DNA of 64,000 nucleotides from Cyathus striatus (Eukaryota; Basidiomycota; Agaricomycetes; Agaricales; Nidulariaceae): positions 5,580,001 to 5,644,000 of the forward strand of contig JAOVFP010000002.1 in NCBI GenBank assembly GCA_025738555.1, read 5' to 3'. Made by a program: the position numbers and the translations under genes. Below are positions 59,340 through 64,000 of this stretch, piece after piece. Within the stretch, counting starts at the first letter, position 1; each line of letters starts with the position of its first letter. The notes under the pieces are model-generated. The model saw nothing but the letters and a program-made list of their open reading frames with translations, was not told the origin of the DNA and made no database searches.

Positions 59340-59900
59340 TCAACTCATTCGACTTCAACTTTTCCCTTGCTTCCCCCTCTCACCTTCCACCCCTTCCTTT
59401 CTGCTGTTCCTTTGCTATCCAAGTTGCTCTCCTGTCCTGGCTCCCTCAAGACATCTTTCTAGCTTCCTCAAACATTGTGTCCTGGGTGCTGGGACTTTGC
59501 ACCTCTAGAATTTGGGTGTATCTTGACTCATGTTTTGTCAAGTGTAAGTCCTTCCATTATCCTTACTGTGCTTGTGCTCACACTCATCTTGTTTCCTTGC
59601 TCTGTCACCCTTCTACTCTCACACTTGCAATTGTGTTCATCATCTCACACTCAACCTCTGAACCTCTTGCTCTTGCATCCTTCATCTACCTTGTCCTTTC
59701 CCTATCTCACCCTTGTGCCTCCTCTTGCTCTCTTGCCCTCACTCCTGTCCTCTTGCCCTTCTTGTTGTTCTCTTGCCTTTGTGCTTGTGCTCACACTCGA
59801 GCCCTCACTCATACTCTTGTTCTCTCGCCCCTGCTCTTGTGTTCATCTTTTTGTTGTTATCTTGCCCTTGCACTCTTGCTCTAGTGCATCCTGCCTTTGA
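59340..59900. repeat. Pyrimidine-rich degenerate array
   Basis: Irregular repeats of TCTTGCCCTCACTC-type units, C/T-rich on plus. Similar in style to the minisatellites of E1 and E2, but I found no matching element ends around it. Confidence 0.6.
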
Positions 59901-60654
59901 AGTATATGCTTATCATGCTGTTATATTGAGTGAGAGGTGCTGCTAGTTGTAGAGAGGGATAGCATATAATGTCCTTATTGTTGTTGTGTTGTAATTAGAC
60001 TATGTTATGTATGTTTTACTTCTCCAATACAATAATAATCTTATATTGCACTATTTAAACTGAGCAAGTTTCAGCCTAATCATTAATGTGAAACAACATG
60101 TATCTAAAATTTAAATATTAGAAGCTAGTATGTGTTAATACCTCCCTAAGCTTTTCCATATTATCTCAAATAAGGGAGGGGGTTAAGTAATTTGGCTAAT
60201 GTCACTTATCTGAACTAATTTCTCTAATATTAGCATATCTCAGGTAATATTACAGTAATTCTGAAGTAATTTTGTTAATTTGGCAATTTAGATTTTTCCT
60301 GATGTAATAAAGCCATGATGGTGATTATATAAACCTGCCAGAATGGGGGTAGGGATGGGCAAAGCACTGGGAACAATACATTTTGACTTCTGTGAGTGTA
60401 AGTAATATTCATTTGATTTAGTGCCTTTGTATATATCACATGAAATAGGTAATATATGTTGATAAACCAAGTTGCTAATAACCAGAGAGTACAAGGAGTG
60501 AGGAGTGAGAAGTGAGAGGAACATTCAATCATGGTCCATAACATATCTGGATTTGGTTGGTGTCAGGGTGAGAAGCTGCACACCCTGAGCAATGATAATG
60601 ATAATGCATGTGACCCTTAGATCTCAATCTCCTACTGTAATTATAGATTGTGAC

Positions 60655-60740
60655 ACATGGACACATACTGTAGTTTACAGTGATCCATACATCAGATCCT
60701 GTCTATAACTACAGGTGTTGATATATCAAATGTGCCATAT
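60655..60740 (-). repeat. Dispersed inverted repeat, copy b
   Basis: The reverse complement includes ATTTGATATATCAACACCTG and CTGATGTATGGATCACTG. It matches 47842-47915. Confidence 0.55.
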
Positions 60741-60999
60741 CAGGTGTTTCTTTTCATTGCAAAGATTCTAGAAGCACTCAAAGGAGAATAGGGTTGACAT
60801 CCTTGTAATGGCTGGAATTATTTGGCAATTATTACCATGACCAATTACCTATTACTAGTACTACAGCATATCTTTGTAGAATTAGCTGATAAATTCATAC
60901 TCACATAAGTATACTAATTAATTACATATAAGAGTAATCAATGATTCTAGTCACTACTTAGTTGTGAAAGTTGACATTGAAGTTCAACTTGAATTCAAT

Positions 61000-63862
61000 G
61001 CTGAAGCTGAAGCTGCCATTGGCTGAAGCCTTGCGGAGTTGCCAAATCTGGAATGCTTTGGTCATATTGTCTATGGGCTTTTGATGTAAACTTTAAATCA
61101 GCTTGTTTGATAGATTCGAATTGGATTCGAGCATTTCCTGTATTTATGCCAATCCCAACTAAATCCCAGCAGAGTCCCACCCAGCGCACTTTTCACAAGA
61201 TATCAACAGCTGATCAGTGAATGTGGGGGTATGCGTCAGGGAGTTCTCTCTAGCCTAGTCAACAACCAACCTACATTTGGCCTAAGTACTTATATCGCCT
61301 ATTTCACAGACTCTTTCGTTGGTCGCTGTCCACCAACCCCACGTATAATCGGCTGTAAAGAAGAAAAATCACAACTCCTGGTGCAAGTCTTCCGAATCCA
61401 CCAATACTACCAAGCTGCAAAATAAAAACTACTGCGGCAGGTCGTCCTATATTGTCAATTCATACCACCAATCGCCAACATCACAATGTACTACTATATA
61501 CGACTTACTAAAGTATTCCCCTTATTGATTTGGAAACACCTTATGTCATCCATAGTACTAGTAGAATGAGGCGAGGGTTGGCTTTGATCAAAGGAACACT
61601 CCGAGTCACCCATATTCAGTGTGTGCAGTATACTTAGTACTTGGTTGGTACTTGGAAGATCACTTCAGTACCTAGTCTCGGTAGCTGTAATATAAGTACA
61701 TCAAATATACATAATTTTAATTGTTTTAAATTTAGTCCCAGCTTTGGTCGCTTGACGTTGAAAGGTGTAAATTTTTGAATACTTAGTCTAAAGGATGTCA
61801 CTTGAGTGTGAAGCTTAAGTGCATTTTCGTTGTGTTTAGATATATTTCAAGCACAGCTTTTTGATGACCGCACTTCCAAAGTTTCACAGCAACCCCAGTC
61901 TTCCGCAAACTTCCATGTTTCTTGCTGTGAAAATTGTGATGGTGGCCGAGCGCTGATTATTTCAAAGTGGGTACGAGTTTCATGTAAACTACATAAATAA
62001 CCCTTCCACGCGAAAGTTGTAATACCTGATGGAATTATGAAGTATGGGAAACGGCTTGTTTTGTGGTGCCAGGAAGCTAAGGCGGGAGGAAATGGAAGCG
62101 ATGTGTTCGTGCCACAAGTCCACCAAATGCAGCTGTCTTGCCTAAGATCTCCCTCGGATCCGAGCAGATCGTTCAGTCCCAATAATGGGACATTGTACAA
62201 CTCTGAGTTTGAAGGCCTGTGATCTAATGGTTATGGGTTATGTAGGCGCAAATTCCTGGTTTCATCAAGGTTTCATTCCAAACTCCATCGGAACGCGATT
62301 ATATGCGACTGGAATTGTACCAGTATGCAGTCACTCTTTCCCGGAAGTCTTTTTTATGATTTTATCGCAACGTCGGAAGTTGGTGCAACACCGAAAAGCT
62401 TCAAAAAGCTCGAAAGACCTCTTATCTCAACGACAACCATCACGCTCCACCCCTCCACAAAATAACAGTTGAGTCGTCTGCGTTATTTGTGGGTAACCAA
62501 ACGATTTGACCCCAATAGAACTTGATACAAACTTGCCCAGAGTAGCGAGCGTAGTCAAAGTTGAACATTGAAACCACTAAAGCAATTAGCTATATCGGTC
62601 GTGCATGAAGCTCAACTGGATATTGCATGCTTGCCATCTCATAAGTCATCATCGCTACATAACTGCTTCAAGCCATTTAACGACTCAGAGCTGAAGCAGT
62701 CAAGAATAAGGATAGTATATGGGAACATAACAGCACCGAAGCACTGAACAGCCTTAGATGATTTGTCTACAATCATAATGAAGAAAGACAGAGCCCTACC
62801 AAACCCACTGAATCCAAGTCGAAGAAAAGAAGACGGAAAACTCCTACGGCCCACGGGCTGCAAACAATGGGAGAGAGAACAATCAGATAATTCCAAAACA
62901 ATGCAAACAAGACCTCATTTTACTCTTACTAGTTTCTTTGTATTTTGCCTTGTTCATTGACATGGCTTCTTGTGCATCATCACTGCTGTAGCTTGCATTG
63001 GTTAGCTGTTATGTGTATACCTCGTAGTAGATCATTAATAGTAACACCTACTCTCCTTGGAAGCTGGAATATTTCACATTGTGTAACTGTTGTGAATGTA
63101 GTCATTGAATTTAGTCCTTCCGTGTGTAAAATTCTGTATAAGATTGGTAGGTTTTAGCAAGCTTTAGGAAGTTGGTTTTCAAAGTGTGCAGTTCGAACTT
63201 CGAATGAACAACAAACGAAAGTTGTTGTGTGACTTTGGCCGTATTTACTCTATCATTTATTTAAACACAGCTTGTTTTGGTTCTGATGTCAGATGACCGC
63301 TCAACGCGATAATCGATTTGTCGGAACATTCTGAGTTTTATAGCATAAGTATTTCCCTTGATATTTCCGATGGGATTCCAAGTGCCCATGCGATGTACAA
63401 ACGATGTGTATCAAATGCTTCTCCTATTCCTATTTTTATCAGTAAGAAGCCGAGTTGCTGTATAAATTCTCGAAGGCCGCTGGTCGCTAGAACAAGGACT
63501 CGTTCAAGGCAGGCACACACTTTTGTGTAGTTACTATGGAGCCAGTTTCCAACAAGCTAGTTTTACATGTTTGTTCTAACCTTTGGCTGTGCTATCTATA
63601 CCTGTATGCGCTTGTCTAGGGAAATCCAGAGGTTCTGTATCCCGATTGCGAAACATTCTATTGTCGACAATGGCCTTAGGATATGCAGCGGTCACATTGC
63701 CATGTGTTATGTTCTTCATGACATATACATTTTGGGTTATTTCTAGGCCCAAGCGCACCACACAGCTTATTCACAGCCTTAAATAATGGGAGTATAAGTA
63801 CACACTAACCTCCCATCTGATTGAACCATTTTTCAACCTCCTGAAATATTTCCTCTCTACTC
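61000..63862. other. CpG-normal flank without a supportable gene model
   Basis: From about 61 kb CpG returns and base composition resembles host DNA. Several short open frames exist on both strands, including hydrophobic ones on minus near 63.34-63.78 kb. None shows a family motif or a convincing exon chain. A box A-like TGATCTAATGGTTATGGG (62219-62236) with a weak box B (62269-62279) may be another tRNA-like fossil. Confidence 0.4.
62213..62290 (+). other. Possible tRNA-like segment
   Basis: TGATCTAATGGTTATGGG resembles a box A and GGTTTCATTCC a degenerate box B 33 bases later. The same TAATGGTTATG core occurs in element E3. No acceptor pairing found. Confidence 0.2.
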
Positions 63863-64000
63863 ATGGGTAACTCGAATTCTAGCTCAATGCACGTGACTAG
63901 TGAAAGCCAATACACGTCAAATCCACATCAGACTCAGAAGCGTTCAACCGATGAACACGATATTTCGATAGAATCTACAGTGCCACCCTCCTACGATGAA
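63863..64000 (+). CDS. Partial gene: possible N-myristoylated protein start, continues past window
   Basis: Open from ATG at 63863 to the last base (46 codons). It begins MGNSNSSS: Gly at position 2 and Ser at position 6 fit an N-myristoylation signal, which would place the protein at a membrane. The visible part is Ser/Thr/His-rich and ends in PPSYDE, a PPxY-like motif. The family cannot be told from 46 residues. A TATA-like AAATAATGGG and a pyrimidine-rich leader precede it. Confidence 0.5.
   Translation, partial: MGNSNSSSMHVTSESQYTSNPHQTQKRSTDEHDISIESTVPPSYDE

Larger units (their letters stand above)
58521..60999. other. AT-rich transposon-derived region without recognisable genes
   Basis: CpG-poor. 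Holds a pyrimidine-rich array (59,340-59,900) and copy b of a dispersed inverted repeat. Open frames in the C/T-rich array lack domains. Confidence 0.5.

Noticed and set aside
58780..60300. A fourth member of element family E around the pyrimidine-rich array
   Set aside because: The interior looks similar, but I found no paired CAGTA/GAG ends or target duplication.
1..64000. CRISPR array or bacterial operon features
   Set aside because: Spliced genes and fungal families show a eukaryotic source. Tandem repeats here are degenerate and lack spacer structure.

Overview
The window looks like part of a mushroom-forming basidiomycete (Agaricomycete) chromosome. The evidence is genes split by many 42-150 nt GT-AG introns, a secreted chitin deacetylase with a fungal CBM1, TPR-CHAT protease-like genes, a polarity scaffold of the Boi/Pob1 type, and a DIRS-like tyrosine-recombinase retroelement with the RT style seen in Agaricomycetes. 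Taxonomy is inferred from gene style only.

Region 1 (0-33 kb) is gene-bearing. Three paralogous TPR-CHAT genes of about 1,400 residues lie at 0.3-4.6, 5.2-9.6 and 19.0-23.4 kb, all on the plus strand with the same four-exon layout. Between copies 2 and 3 are an SH3-SAM-PH scaffold that also carries a C-terminal calponin-homology-like domain (10.6-15.3 kb), a chitin deacetylase (15.5-16.7 kb, minus) and a proline-iminopeptidase-like hydrolase (17.4-18.6 kb, minus). From 26 to 32 kb are three unrecognised genes, two of which (minus and plus) share a divergent promoter. Six of these genes carry apparent single-base frameshifts, mostly in short homopolymer runs. Restoring one base at each gives clean frames and matching paralogue lengths, so many may be sequencing errors rather than pseudogenisation.

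Region 2 (33.5-61 kb) is an AT-rich, strongly CpG-depleted transposon graveyard. I can define several insertions by their ends and target-site duplications (TSDs): two hAT-like elements with exact 8-bp TSDs, two solo LTRs with exact 5-bp TSDs, a decayed DIRS-like element (Gag-like, RT/RNase H, tyrosine recombinase), and a decayed DDE transposase gene. The most interesting signal is a family of three non-coding DNA elements (E1, E2, E3) with related but asymmetric ends (CAGTA... on the left, GAG... on the inverted right). They share one architecture: dense subterminal motif arrays, an internal hypervariable minisatellite or palindrome, then a tRNA-like segment. E1 sits inside the recombinase gene of the DIRS element and itself contains a hAT-like element, which contains a tRNA-like gene. 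This gives a readable four-level nest with a relative chronology. E2 apparently interrupts the DDE transposase gene.

Region 3 (61-64 kb) regains CpG and ends with the start of a gene whose N-terminus looks N-myristoylated.

CpG-to-TpG decay is visible at individual codons of the DIRS element. CHAT copies 1 and 3 are also nearly free of CpG over most of their length while copy 2 is not, which suggests that cytosine methylation has acted on both the transposons and selected paralogues.
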